Source: Megalopta genalis (lineage: Eukaryota > Arthropoda > Insecta > Hymenoptera > Halictidae). From it: a stretch of 64,000 nucleotides of DNA. Shown here in pieces: positions 37,521 through 51,410 of the stretch (position 1 is its first letter; each line of letters starts with the position of its first letter). The stretch is from the NCBI RefSeq assembly GCF_051020955.1, contig NW_027476400.1:124001-188000 (forward strand), in the 5' to 3' direction. Position numbers and translations under genes: made by a program. The notes under the pieces were generated by a model. The model was not told the DNA's origin. It searched no databases and saw nothing but the letters and a program-made list of their open reading frames with translations.

Positions 37521-40500
37521 TAGCTTCAAATGCAAGCCAAACACATGATTCAGCTTCAAATCAATGCGAAGCAGAAGGCTGATCTTCGAATCCATGCGAA
37601 TGAAATGTTTTAGCTTCAAATACTTGTGATATACATGATTTAGCTTCAACTGCATACGAAATAAACGAGTTAGATTCAAATACATGCCAAACACATGATT
37701 CAGCTTTAAATCAATGCGAAGTAGAAGGCTTATCTTCGAATCCATGCGAAACTAATGGTTTAGCTTCAAATACCTGTGATATACATGATTTAGCTTCAAC
37801 TGCATGCGAAACAGACGAGTTAGCTTCAAATCCAAGCGAATCACATGATTTAGCTTCAAATCAACGCGAAGTTGTAGGCTTAGCTTCAAATCCATGCGAA
37901 TCAAATGGTTTAGCTTCAAATACTTGTGATATACATGATTTAGATCCAATTGCCTGCGAAACAAACGAACTAGCTTCAAATACGAGCGAAACACTTGATT
38001 TAGCTACAAATCAATGCGATGTAGATGGTTTAGCTTCAAATTCATGCGAAACAAATGGTTTAGCATCAAATAATTGTGATGTACATGATTTACCTTCAAC
38101 TGCATGTGAAACACATCATTTAGCTTGATATCAATGCGAAGTAAAAGGTTTGTCTTCGAATCCATGCAAAACAAATGGTTTAGGTTCAAATACTTGTGAT
38201 ATACATGATTTAGATTCAAATGCAGGCGAAACAACCGAGTTAGTTTCAAATCCGTGCGAAACTCGTGATATAGCTTAATATTCATGCGAAGCAAATGGTT
38301 TAGCTTCAAATAATTGTGATATACATAATTTAGCTTCCACTGCATGCGAAACAAACGTGTTATCTTCAAATCCATGCGCAACTACATGATTTAGCGTCAA
38401 ATAAATGCGAAGTAGAAGGCTTAGCTTCAAATCCATGCGAAACGATTGATTGAGCCCCAAATGCTTGCGAATATAAGTGATATAGCTCCAAATGCAGACG
38501 AAGCAAACGAGTTAGCTTCAAATCCATGCGATACACATGATTTAGCTTCAAATCAATGCGAAGTAGAAGGCTTATCTTCGAATGCATGCAAAACAAAGTG
38601 ATATAGTTTCAAATGCAGACGAAACAAATGAGTTAGCTTCAAATCCATGCGATACACATGATCTAGCTTCAAATCAATGCGAAGTAGAAGGCTTGTCTAC
38701 GAATCCACGCAAACAAATGGTTTAGGTTCAAATACTTGTGATATACATAATTTAGCTTCCACTGCATGCGAAGCAAGCAAGTTAGCTTCAAATGCAAGCG
38801 AAACACATGATTTAGCTCAAATCAATGCGATGTAGAAGGCTTAGCTACAAATACATGAGAAACAAATGATTTATATTCGGATAATTGCGATATGAGTGAT
38901 ATAACTTCAAATGCAGGCAAAACAAACGGGTTAGTTACATATCAATGCGAAGTAGAAGGATTATCTTCAAATCCATGCGAAACAAATGGTATAGCTTCAA
39001 ATACTTGTGATATACATGATTTAGTTTCAAATGCAGGCGAAACGAACGAGTGAGGTTCAAATCCATGCGAGTCACATGATTTAGCTTCAAATCAATGGGA
39101 AGTGGAAGGCTTAGTTTCAAATCCATGCGAATCAAATGGTTTAGCTGTAAATACTTGTGATATACACGATTTAGCTTCAACTGCATGCGAAACAAACGAG
39201 TTAGCTTCAAATACAAGCGAAACACATGTTTCAGCTTCAAATCAATGCGAAGTGGAAGGCTTATCTACAAATCCATGCGAAACAAATGGTTTCGCTTCAT
39301 ATACTAGTGATATACATGATTTAGCTTGAACTGCATGCGAAACAGACGAGTCAGCTTCAAATCCAAGCGACAAACTTGGTTTAGCTTCAAATCCATGCGA
39401 AACACATGATTCAGCTTCAAATCAATGCGAAGTAGTAGGCTAAGCTTCAAATCAATGCGAAACAAATGGTTTAGCTTCAAATACTTGTGATATACATGAT
39501 TTAGCTTCAACTGCATGCGAAACAAACGAGTTAGCTTCAAATACAAGCGAAACACATGATTCAGCTTCAAATCAATGCGAAGTAGAAGGCTTATCTACAA
39601 ATCCATGCGAAACAAATGGTTTAGCTTCATATACTTGTGATATACATGATTTAGCTTGAACTGCATGTGAAACAGACGAGTCAGCTTCAAATCCAAGCGA
39701 CAAACTTGGTTTAGCTTCAAATCAATGTGATGTAGAAGGTTTAGCTTCAAATCCATGCAAAACGAATGATTCAGCTTCAAATGCTTGCGAATATAAGTGA
39801 TATAGCTACAGATGCAGGCGAAACAAACGAGTTAGCTTCAAAGCCATGCGAAACACATGCTTTGGCTTCAAATCATAGTGAAGTAGAAGGATTAGCTTCA
39901 GATCCGTGCGAAACAAATGACTTAGCTTCAAATAAATGCGATATATGTGATATAGCTTCGAATGCAGGCGAAACAAACGAGTTAGAAGCAAATCCATTCG
40001 CAGCACATGATTTAGATTGAAATCAATGCGAAGTAGATGGTTTAGCTTCAAATCCAAGCAAATCAAATGGTTTTGTTTCAAATACTTGTGATATACACGA
40101 GTTAGCTTCAAATGCAGGCGAAACAAAAGAGTTAGCTTCAAATCCATGCGAAACACATGATTTAGCTTCAAATTCAAGCGAAACGCATGGTTTAGCTTAA
40201 TATTCATGCGAAGCACATGTTTTAGCTTAATATTCTTGCAAAACAAATGGTTCAGCTTCAAATACTTGTGATATACATGATTTGGCTTCAACTGCATGCG
40301 AAACAAACGAGTTAGCTTCAAATCCTTGCGAAACTCATGATTTAGCTTGAAATTAATGCGAAACACATGGTTTAGCTTCATATTCTTGCGAAACAGATGG
40401 TTTAGATTCAGATACTTGTGATAAACATGATTTAGCTTCTACTGCATGAGAATCAAACGTGTTAGCTTCGAATCCATGCGAAACGCATGATTTAGCTTCA

Positions 40501-43500
40501 AATAAATGCGATATAAGTGATATAGTTTCAAATGCAGGCGAAACAAACGAGTTAGCTTCAAATCCATGCGAAACACATGATTTAGCTTTAAATAAATCCG
40601 AAGTAGAAGGCTTAGCTTCAAATCAATGCGAAACAAATGGGTTAGCTTCAAATACGTGTGATATACATGACTTAGCTTCAAATGCAGGCGAAACAAACGA
40701 GTTAGTTCCAATCCAAGGGAAACACATAATTCAACTTCAAATCAATGCGAAGTGGAAGGCGTAGCTTCAAATCCATACGAAACGAATGATTGAGCTTCAA
40801 ATACTAGCGAAAGTAATTGACATAGCTTCGAATACAGGCGTAACAAACGAGATAGATTCAAATCCATGCGAAACACATGATTTGGATTCAAATCAACGCG
40901 AAGTACAAGGTTTAGTTTCAAATCCAAGCGAATCAAATGTTTTAGCTTCAAATACTTGTGATATACATGATTTAGCTTCAATTGCAGGCGATACAAACGA
41001 GTTAGCTTCAAATCAATGCGAAACACACGATTTGGAATCAATTCGAAGCGAAGTAGATGGCTTAGTTTCAAATCCATGCGAATGAAATGGGTTAGCTTCA
41101 AATATTTGTGATATACATGATTTAGCTTCAACTGCATGCGAAACAAACGAGTTAGCTTCAAATCCAAGCGAAACACATGATTTAGCTTCAGATCAATGCG
41201 AAGTAGAAGGCTTAGCTTCAAATCCATGCGAAACAAACGAGTGAACTTGAAATCCATGCGAAACAAATGATTTAGCTTGAAATACTTGTTTTATACATGA
41301 TTTGGCTTCAACTTCATGCGAAACATACGAGTTAGCTTCAAATACAAGCGGAACACATGATTTAGCTCAAATCAATGCGATGTAGAACGCTTAGCTTCAA
41401 ATCCATGCGAAACAAATTGTTTAGCTTCAAATACTTGTGATATACATGATTTAGCTTCAACTTCATGCGAAACAAACGAGTTAGCTTCAAATACAATCGA
41501 AACACATGATTCAGCTTCAAATCAATGCGAAGTAGAAGGCTTATCTACAAATCCATGCGAAACAAATGGTTTAGCTTCATATACTTGTGATATACATGAT
41601 TTAGCTTGAACTGCATGTGAAACAGACGAGGCAGCTTCAAGTCCAAGCGAATCACATGATTTAGCATCAAATCCATGCGAAGTAGAAGGCTTAGCTTCAA
41701 ATCCATGCGAAACGAATTATTTGGCTTCAAATACTTGCGACTATAAGTGATATAGATTCAACTGCATGTCAAACAATCGAGTTATCTTCAAATCCATGCG
41801 GAACACATGATTTACCTTCAAATCAATGCGAAGTAGAAGGATTAGACTCAAATCCATGCGAAACGCAAGATTTAGCTTCAAATTCATGCGAAACACATGG
41901 CTTAGCTTAATATTCATGCGAAACAGATGGTTTAGATACAGACACTTGTGATAAACATGATTTAGCTTCAACTGCATGCGAAACAAACGAGTTAGCTACA
42001 AATACAAGCGAAACACATGATATAGCATCATATTAATGCGAAGGAGGAGGCTTAGCTTCAAATCCGTGCGAATCAAATGGATTTGCTTCAAATACTTGTG
42101 ATATATATGATTTAGCTTCAACTGCATGCGAAACAAACGAGTTAGCTTCAAATCCATGCGAAACACATGATTTAGCTTCAAATCAATGCGAGGTGGAAGG
42201 CTTAGCTTCAAATAGATGAGTAACAAAAAGTTTAGCTTCAAATACTTGTGAAATACATGATTTAGCTCCAACTGCATGCGAAACAAACGAGTTAGCTTCA
42301 AATCCAAGCGAAACACGTGATTTAGCTTCAAATCAATGCGAAGTGGAATGCTTAGCTTCAAATACATGCGAATCAAATGGTTTAGCTTCAAATACTTGTG
42401 ATATACATGATATAGTTTCAACTGCATGCGAAACAAACGAATTATCTTCAAATCCAAGCGAAACACATGATAAAGTTTCAAATCAATGCGAAACAAATGG
42501 TTTTGCTTCAAATACTTGAGACATACATGATTTAGCTTCAACTGCATGCGAAACAAACGAATTAGATTCAAATCCAAGCGAAACACAGGATTTAACTTTA
42601 AATCAATGCAAATTAGAAGTCTTATCTTCGAATCCATGCGAAACACATAATTTAGCTTCAAATCAATGCGAAGTAGAAGGCAGATCTTCGAATCCACGCG
42701 ACACAAGGGGTTAGATCAAATACTTGTGATATACATGATTTAGCTTCAACTGCATGTGAAACAAACGCGTTAACTTCAAATTCAAGCGAAACACATTATT
42801 CAGCATCAAATCAATGCCAAGTAGAAGGCTTAGATTGAAATCCATGCGAATCACATGGTTTAGCTTCAAATACTTGTGATATACATGATTTAGATTCAAC
42901 TGCTTGCTAAACAAACGAGTTAGCTTCAAATCCATGCGAAACAACTGATTTAGCTTCAACTACTTACGATATAAATGATTTAGCTTCAATTGGAAGCGAA
43001 ACAAGCGAGGTAGCTTCAAATCCATGCGAAACACATGATTTAGCTTCAAATCAATGCGTAGTAGAAGGTTTAGCTTCAAATCCATGCGAAACGCATGATT
43101 TAGCTTCAAATCAAAGCGTAGTGGAAAGTTTACCTTCAAATCCACGCGACACAAATGATTTAGCTTCAAATACTTGCGATATAAATGATTTAGGTTCAAC
43201 TGCATGCGAAACAAACGAATTAGCTTCGCATCCATGCGAAACACATGATTTAGCTTCAAATCAATGCGAAGTAGTAGGCTTATCTTGAAATCCATGCGAA
43301 ACGAATGGTTTAGCCTCAAATACTTGTGATAAACACGATTTAGCTTGAACTGCTTGCGAAACAAACGAGTAAGCTCCAAATCCATGCGAAACACATGATA
43401 TAGCTACAAATCAATGCGAAGTAGAAGGATTATCTTGGAAACCATGCGAAAGGAATGGTTTCGCAACTAATACTTGTGGTAAACGTGATATAGCATCAAA

Positions 43501-46500
43501 TGCTAGCGAAACAAACGAGTTAGCTTCAATTCCATGCGAAACACGTAATTTAGCTTCAAATCAATGCGAAGTAGAAGGCTTAACTTCAAATCCATGCGAA
43601 ACAAATGTTTTAGGTTCAAATACTTGTGATATACATGATTTTGCTTCAACTGCATACGAAAAAAACGAGTTAGTTTCAAATCCAAAGGAATCACATGATT
43701 TATCTTCAAATCAATGCGAAGTAGAAGGGTTAACTTCGAATCCGTGCGAAACAAATGGTTTAGCTTCAAATACCTGTGGTCTACATGATTTAGCTTCAAC
43801 TGCATGCGATAAAAACGAGTTAGCTTCAAATCCAAGAGAAACACGTGATTTAGCTTCAAATCAATGCGAAGTAGAAGGGTTATCTTCGAATCCATGCGAA
43901 ACAAATGGTTTAGCTTCAAATACTTGTGATATATACATGATTTACATTCAAAAGCAAGCGAAACAAACGAGTTAGCTTCAAATCCATGAGAAACACATGA
44001 TTTAGCATCAAATCAATGCGAAGTTGAAGGATTATCTTCGAATCCAAGCGAAACACATGATTTAACTTCAAATCCATGCGAAGTAGGAGGCATAGCTTCA
44101 TATACATGAGAAACGTATGATTTAGCTTCAAATACTTGCGAATATAAGTGATATTGCTTCAAATGCTAGCGAAACAAATGAGTTAGCTTGAAATCCATGC
44201 GAAACACATGATTTAGCTTCAAGTGAATGCGAAGTAGAAGGCTTATATTCAAATCCATGCGGAACAAATGGTTTAGCGTCAAATTCTTGTGATATACATG
44301 ATTTAGCTTCAACTGCATGCGAAACAAACGAGTTAGCATCAAATCCAAGCGAAACAAATGATTCACTTCAAATCAATGTGGAGTAGAAGGTTTAGCTTCA
44401 AATGCATGCGATTCAAATGATTTAGCATCAAATACTCTGGAAGATAAAAGATGTAGCTTCAAATCAATGCTAAGTAGAAGGTATAAATGATTTATATTCC
44501 ACTGGAAGCGAAACAATCGTGGTAGCCTCAGATCCATTCGAAACACATGATTTAGCTTCAAATCAATGCGAAGATGAAGGTTTAGCTTAAAAACTATGCG
44601 AAACAAACGAGTTAGCTTCAAATCCATGCGAAACACATGATTTAGCATCTAATCAATGCGAAGTAGAAGGCTTAGCTTCAAATCCATGCGACACAAACGA
44701 TTTATCCTCAAATACTTGTGATATATGTGATATAGCTTCAAATGGATGCGAGACAAACGTGTTAGCTTCAAATACAAGCGAAACACATGATTGAGCTTCA
44801 AATCAATGCGATGTAGATGGTTTAGCATCAAATCAATGCGAAACAAATGGTTTTGCTTCAAATACTTGAGACATACATGATTTAGCTTCAACTGCATGCG
44901 AAACAAACGAATTAGATTCAAATCCAAGCGAAACACAGGATTTAACTTTAAATCAATGCAAATTAGAAGGCTTATCTTCGAATCCACGCGACACAAGTGG
45001 TTAGATCAAATACTTGTGATATACATGATTTAGCTTCTACTGCATGTGAAACAAACGCGTTAGCTTCAAATTCAAGCGAAACACATGATTCAGCTTCAAA
45101 TCAATGCGAAGTAGAAGGTTTATCTCCAAATCCATGCGTATCAAATGGTTTAGGTTCAAATACTTGGGATATACATGATTTGGCTTCAACAGCATGCGAA
45201 ACAAACGATTTAGGTTCAAATCCATGCGAAACACATGATTTAGCTTCAAATAAATGCGAAGAGGAAATCTCAGCTTCAAATCCATGCGAAGCAAATGGTT
45301 TAGCTTCAAATATCTGTGATATACATGATTTAGCTTCAACTGCATGCGAAACAAACGAGTTATCTTCAAATCCATGCGAAACACATGATTCAGTATCAAA
45401 TCAATGCGAAGCAGAATGCTTAGCGTCAAATCCATGCGAAACGAATGGTTTAGCTTCAATTATATGTGATATACATGATTTAGCTTCAAATGGATGCGAA
45501 ACAAACGAGTTAGCTTCAAATCCATTCAAAACACATGATTTAGCTTCAAATTCATTCAAAAGACATGGTTTAGCGTACTATTCATAGGAATTAAATGGTT
45601 CAGATTCAAATACTTGTGATATACATGATATAGCTTGAAATGCAGGCGAAACAAACGAGTCAGCTTCAAATCGATGCGAAACACATGATTTAGCTTCAAA
45701 TGAATGCGAAGTAGAAGGCTGATCTTCGAATCCATGCGAAACAAATGGTTTAGCTTCAAATATTTGTGACATACTTGATTTAGCTTCAACAGCGAGCGAA
45801 ACAAACGAGTTAACTTCAAATCCATGCGAAACACATGATTTAGCTTCAAATAAACGCGAATTAGGAGGCTGATCTTCGAATCCATGCGAAACAAATGGCT
45901 CAGGCTCAAATACTTGTGTTATAGACGATTTAGCTTCAACAGTATGCGAAACAAACGAGGTAGCTTCAAATCCTAGCGATAGACATGATTTAGCTTCAAA
46001 TCAATGCGAAGTAGAAGGCTTGTCTTCGAATCCACGCGAAACAAATGGTTTAGCTTCAATTATATGTGATATACATGATTTAGCTTCAAATGCTTGCGAA
46101 ACAAACGAGTTAGCTTCAAATCCATTCAAAAGACATGATTTAGCTTCGAATTGAATCGAAAGACATGGTTTAGCGTACTATTCATCGGAATCAAATGGTT
46201 CAGATTCAAATACTTGTGATATACATGATATAGCTTGAAATGCAGGCGAAACAAACGAGTTAGCTTCAAATTCAAGCGAAAAACATGATTTAGCTTCAAA
46301 TCAATGCGAAGTAGAAGGCATATCTTGGAATCCATGCGAAACAAATCGTTTAGCTTCAAATACTTGTGATATACATGATTCAGCTTCAATTGCATGCGAT
46401 ACAAACGAGTTAGCTTGATATCCAAGCGAAGCGCATGATTTAGCTTCAAATCAATGCGAAGTAGAGGCTTATTTTGAAATCCATGCCAATCAAATGGATT

Positions 46501-47100
46501 AGCTTCAAATAATTGTGATATACATGATTTAGCTTCAACTGCATTGCGAAACAAACTAGTTAGTCTCAAATCCAAGCGAAACACATGATGTAGCTTCAAA
46601 TCAATTCGAAGTAGAAGGGTTATCTTCGAATCCATGCGAAACAAACGAATTAGCTTCAAATCCATTCGAAACACAGGATTTAGCTTCAAATCAATACGAG
46701 GTAGATGGCTGATCTTCGAATCCATGCGAAACAAATGGTTTAGCTTCAAATACTTGTTTTATACATGATTTAGCTTCAACTGCATGCGAAACAAACGAGT
46801 TAGCTTCAAATCCAAGCGAAAAAAATGAGTTAGCATCAAGTCAACACGATGTTGAAGGCTTAGCTTCAAATCCATGCAAAACAAATTGTGTAGCTTCAAA
46901 TACCTGTGATATACATGATTTAACATCAAATGCAGGCGAAGAAAACGAGTTAGCTTCAAATATATGCGTAATACATGATTTAGCATCAAATTCATTCGAA
47001 ACACGAGGTTTAGCTTAATATTCTTTGCGAAACAAATGGTTTAGCTTCAAATACTTGTTTGATATATGATTTAGCTTCAACTGCATGCGAAACAAATGAG
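37521..47100 (+). repeat. Diverged central repeat with few kilobase units
   Basis: About 9.6 kb of ordinary monomers where long tandem units are not obvious. Local repeats: a 330-bp (11-monomer) duplication with TTAGCTTGAACTGCATG at 39,321 and 39,651 and again at 41,601; a stretch at 42,481-42,640 matched at 44,821-44,980 (offset 2,340), which resumes at an offset of 2,280 after a 60-bp difference. 38,690-38,940 matches 27,210-27,585 with an internal loss. 45,420-46,210 holds GCGTACTATTCAT, also found in the right-domain mosaic. No gene, RNA gene or regulatory site was seen. Confidence 0.83.
44430..44515 (+). other. Most scrambled short stretch of the array
   Basis: AATACTCTGGAAGATAAAAG and GTAGAAGGTATAAATGATT do not follow the monomer pattern. 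The second is an M2 tail joined directly to the end of an M4' monomer (TATAAATGATTTA, compare 42,970), with about 20 bases missing. These junctions fall inside monomers and are therefore not products of in-register exchange. No inserted element was recognised. Confidence 0.7.
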
Positions 47101-47701
47101 TTAGCTTGAAATCCAAGCGAAACACATGATTTAGCTTCAAATCAATGCGAAGTAGAAGGCTTTTTTTGAAATCCGTGCGAATCAAATGGTTTAGCTTCAA
47201 ATAATTGTGGTATACATGATTTAGCTTCAACTGCATTGCGAAACAAACTAGTTAGGCTCAAATCCAAGCGAAACACATGATGTAGCTTCAAATCAATGCG
47301 AAGTAGTAGGCTTATCCTCAAATCCATGCGAAACAAGTGGTTCAGCTTCAACTACTTGTGATGTGCATGATTTAGATTCAAATGCAGGCGAAGAAAACGA
47401 GTTAGCTTGAAATCCAAGCGAAACACATGATTTAGCTTCAAATCAATGCGAAGTAGAGGCTTATTTTGAAATCCATGCGAATCAAATGGTTTAGCTTCAA
47501 ATAATTGTGATATACATGATTTAGCTTCAACTGCATTGCGAAACAAACTAGTTAGTCTCAAATCCAAGCGAAACACATGATGTAGCTTCAAATCAATGCG
47601 AAGTAGAAGGCTTATCCTCAAATCCATGCGAAACAAGTGGTTCAGCTTCAACTACTTGTGATGTGCATGATTTAGTTTCAAATGCAAGCGAAACGAACGG
47701 G
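47101..47701 (+). repeat. 300-bp (ten-monomer) tandem duplication
   Basis: 47,101 onward and 47,402 onward are collinear: TTAGCTTGAAATCCAAGCG, a TTTTGAAATCC monomer, AATAATTGTG, the 31-bp TTG-tag monomer (47,231 and 47,531) and ATCCTCAAATCC. The left copy has a run of seven T (GGCTTTTTTTGAAATCC, about 47,160). The right copy lost one A (GTAGAGGC), as did a related copy near 46,463. Confidence 0.85.
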
Positions 47702-50149
47702 TTAGCTTCAAATCCATGCCAAACACATGATTTAGCTTCAAATACTTGTTTGATACATGATTTAGCTTCAATTGCATGCGAAACAAACGAGTTAGCTTGA
47801 AATCCAGGCGAAACACATGTTTAGCTTCAAATATTTGTGATATACAGGATTACGCTTCAAATGCATGCGACACGAGTTAGCTTCAAATCCAAGCGAAGCG
47901 CATGATTTAGTTTCAAATCAATGCGGAGTAGGAAGTTTAGCTTCAAATCCAAGCGAAAGACATGATTTAGCTCCAAATAAATGCGAAGTAGAAGGCTTAG
48001 CTTCAAATCCATGCGAATTAAATGGTTTAGCTTCAAATACTTGTGATATATATGATTTAGCTTCAAATGCATGCGAAGCAAACGAGTTAGCTTCAAATCC
48101 AGGCGAAACACCCGATTTCGCTTCAAATCAATGCGAAGTAGAAGGCTTAGCTTAAAATCCATGCGAAGCAAATGGTTTAGCTTCAGATACCTGTGATATA
48201 CATGATTAAGCTTCAACTGCATGCGAAACAAACTAGTTACTTTCAAATCCAAGCGAACACATGATTTAGCTTCAAATAAATGCGAAGTAGAAGGCTTATC
48301 TTCAAATCCATGCGAAACAAGTGGTTCAGCTTCAAATACTTGTGATATACATGATTTAGCTTCAACTGCATGCGATACCAACGATTAGCTTCAAATCCAT
48401 GCGAAACACATGATTTAGCTTCAAATCAATTCGAAGTAGAAGGGTTATCTTCGTATCCATGCGAAACAAATGGTTTAGCTTCAAACACCTGTGATATACA
48501 TGATTTAGCTTCAACTGCATGCAAAACAAACGAGTTATCATTAAATCTATGCGAAACACATGATTTAGCTCCAAATCAATGCGAAGTGGAAGGCTTAGCT
48601 TCAAATCCGTGCGAAACACTTGATTTATCTTCGAATCAATGCGAAGTAGAAGTCTTATTTTGAAATCCATGCGAATCAAATGGTTTAGCTTCAAATAATT
48701 GTGATATACATGATTTACCTTCAACTGCATGCGAAACAATCGAGTTAGCTTCAAATGCATGCGAAACACATGATTTAGCTTGAAATCAATGCGAAGTAGG
48801 AGGCTTATCTTCAAATACATGCGAAAGACATGATTTAGCTTCAAATACTTGCGATGGAAGTGATATAGCTTCAAATGAATGCGAAACAAACGAGTTAGCT
48901 TCAAATTCAAGCGAAAAACATGATTTAGCTTCAAATCAATGCGAAGTAGAAGGCATATCTTGGAATCCATGCGAAACAAATCGTTTAGCTTCAAATACTT
49001 GTGATATACATGATTTAGATTCAACTGCATGCGAAACAAACGAGTTAGCTTCAAATCCATGCGAAACAAGTGGTTCAGCTTCAAATACTTGTGATGTGCA
49101 TGATTTAGTTTCAAATGCAAGCGAAACGAACGAGTTAGCTTCAAATCCATGCGAAACACATGATTTAGCTTCAAATACTTGTTTGATACATGATTTAGCT
49201 TCAATTGCATGCGAAACAAACTAGTTAGCTTGAAATCCAGGCGAAACACATGTTTAGCTTCAAATATTTGTGATATACAGGATTACGCTTCAAATGCATG
49301 CGACACGAGTTAGCTTCAAATCCAAGCGAAGCACATGATTTAGCTTCAAATCAATGCGGAGTAAGAAGTTTAGCTTCAAATCCAAGCGAAACACATGATT
49401 TAGCTCCAAATAAATGCGAAGTAGAAGGCTTAGCTTCAAATCCATGCGAATTAAATGGTTTAGCTTCAAATACTTGTGATATATATGATTTAGCTTCAAA
49501 TGCATGCGAAGCAAACGAGTTAGCTTCAAATCCAGGCGAAACACCCGATTTCGCTTCAAATCAATGCGAAGTAGAAGGCTTAGCTTAAAATCCATGCGAA
49601 GCAAATGGTTTAGCTTCAGATACCTGTGATATACATGATTAAGCTTCAACTGCATGCGAAACAAACTAGTTACTTTCAAATCCAAGCGAACACATGATTT
49701 AGCTTCAAATAAATGCGAAGTAGAAGGCTTATCTTCAAATCCATGCGAAACAAGTGGTTCAGCTTCAAATACTTGTGATATACATGATTTAGCTTCAACT
49801 GCATGCGATACCAACGATTAGCTTCAAATCCATGCGAAACACATGATTTAGCTTCAAATCAATTCGAAGTAGAAGGGTTATCTTCGTATCCATGCGAAAC
49901 AAATGGTTTAGCTTCAAACACCTGTGATATACATGATTTAGCTTCAACTGCATGCAAAACAAACGAGTTATCATTAAATCTATGCGAAACACATGATTTA
50001 GCTCCAAATCAATGCGAAGTGGAAGGCTTAGCTTCAAATCCGTGCGAAACACTTGATTTATCTTCGAATCAATGCGAAGTAGAAGTCTTATTTTGAAATC
50101 CATGCGAATCAAATGGTTTAGCTTCAAATAATTGTGATATACATGATTT
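47630..50149 (+). repeat. 1,433-bp spaced pair of 1.09-kb units
   Basis: 47,630-48,716 matches 49,063-50,149 at a constant offset of 1,433 bp, with very few changes (for example GTTTCAAATCAATGCGGAGTAGG against GCTTCAAATCAATGCGGAGTAAG). Both carry ACATGTTTAGCTTC, CAGGATTACGC, ATGCGACACGAG and GATACCAACGATTAGC length changes. The spacer 48,717-49,062 is a patchwork: its left part matches 27,851-28,037 and its middle matches about 46,261-46,376. Confidence 0.9.
48362..49249 (-). other. Open frame across a patchwork junction (295 codons), judged not a gene
   Basis: The frame reads the LKLNHVFRMD-type decapeptide on - through the spacer 48,717-49,062, which was assembled from sequence resembling 27.9 kb and 46.3 kb. 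That a reading frame spans pieces of different origin shows that openness here follows from in-register joining of a stop-poor monomer and is no evidence of a conserved gene. No domain was recognised. Confidence 0.78.
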
Positions 50150-51410
50150 AGATTCAACTGCATTGCGAAACATACTAGTTAGTCTCAAATCCAAGCGAAA
50201 CACATGATTTAGCTTCAAATCAATGCGAAGTAGAAGGCTTAGCTTCAAAACCATGCGAAACACATGATTTAGCTTCAAATCAATGCGAAGTAGAAGGCTT
50301 ATTTTGAAATCCATGCGAATCAACTGGTTTAGCTTCAAATAACTGTGATATACATGATTTAGCTTCAACTGCATTGCGAAACAAACTAGTTAGTTTCAAA
50401 TCCAAGCGAAACACATGATTTAGCTCCAAATAAATGCGAAGTAGAATGCTTAGCTTCAAATCCATGCGAAACACATGATTTAGCATCAAATCAATGCGAA
50501 GTAGAAGGCTTACCTTCGAATCCACACGAAACAGATGGTTTAGCTTCAAATACTTGTGATGTACATGATTTAGCATTAACTGCATGCGAAACAAACGATT
50601 ATCTTCAAATCCAAGCGAAACATATGATTTAGCTTCAAATCAATGCGAAGTAGGAGGCTAATATCCGAATCCACACGAAACAGATTGTTTGGCTTCAAAT
50701 ACTTGTGTTTTACATGACTTAGCTTCAACAGCATGCGAAACAAACGTGTTAGCTTAAAATCCATGCGAAGTACATGATTTAGCTTCAATTCAATACGAAG
50801 TAGAAGGCTTATCATCGAATCCATGCGAAACAAATGGTTCAGCTTCAAATACTTGTGATATACGTAATTTAGCTTCAACTGCATGCGAAACAAACTAGTT
50901 AGCTTCAAATCCATGCGAAACACGTGATTTAGCATCAAGTCAACGCGAAGTTGAAGGCTTAGCGTCAAATCCATGCGAAACGAACGATTTAGCTTCGCAT
51001 ACTTGTGAATGGAAGTGATATAGCTTCAAATGCAGGCGAAACAAACGAGATAGCTTCAAATCCATGCGAAACAAGTGGTTTGGCTTCAAATACTTGTGAT
51101 ATACATGATTTAGATTCAACTGCATGGGAAACAAACGAGTTAGCTTCAAATCCTAGCGAATCACATGATTCAGCTTCAAATAAGTGCGAAGTAGATGGCT
51201 TAGCATCAAATCAATGCGAAATAAATGAGATACCTTCAAATACTTGTGATATAAATGGAATAGCTTGAAATGCAAGCGAAACAAACGAGTATGCTTCAAA
51301 TCCAAGCGAAACAAATTATTTAGCTGCAAATCAATGCGAAGTAGAAGGCTTAGCTTCAAATCCATGCGAATCAAATGGTTTAGCTTCAAATCAATGCGAA
51401 GTAGAAGGCT
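50150..51410 (+). repeat. Transition block before the six-copy mosaic
   Basis: Two 31-bp TTG-tag monomers lie at 50,161 and 50,371. About 50,590-50,880 resembles 24,915-25,205 and 59,790-60,030 (ATACGAAGTAGA, CCGAATCCACACGAAAC). 50,910-51,260 is an early copy of the mosaic's end-of-A and B modules (TGAATGGAAGTGATATAGC, then AAGTGGTTTGGC and AATCCTAGCGAATCAC). Noncoding. Confidence 0.83.
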
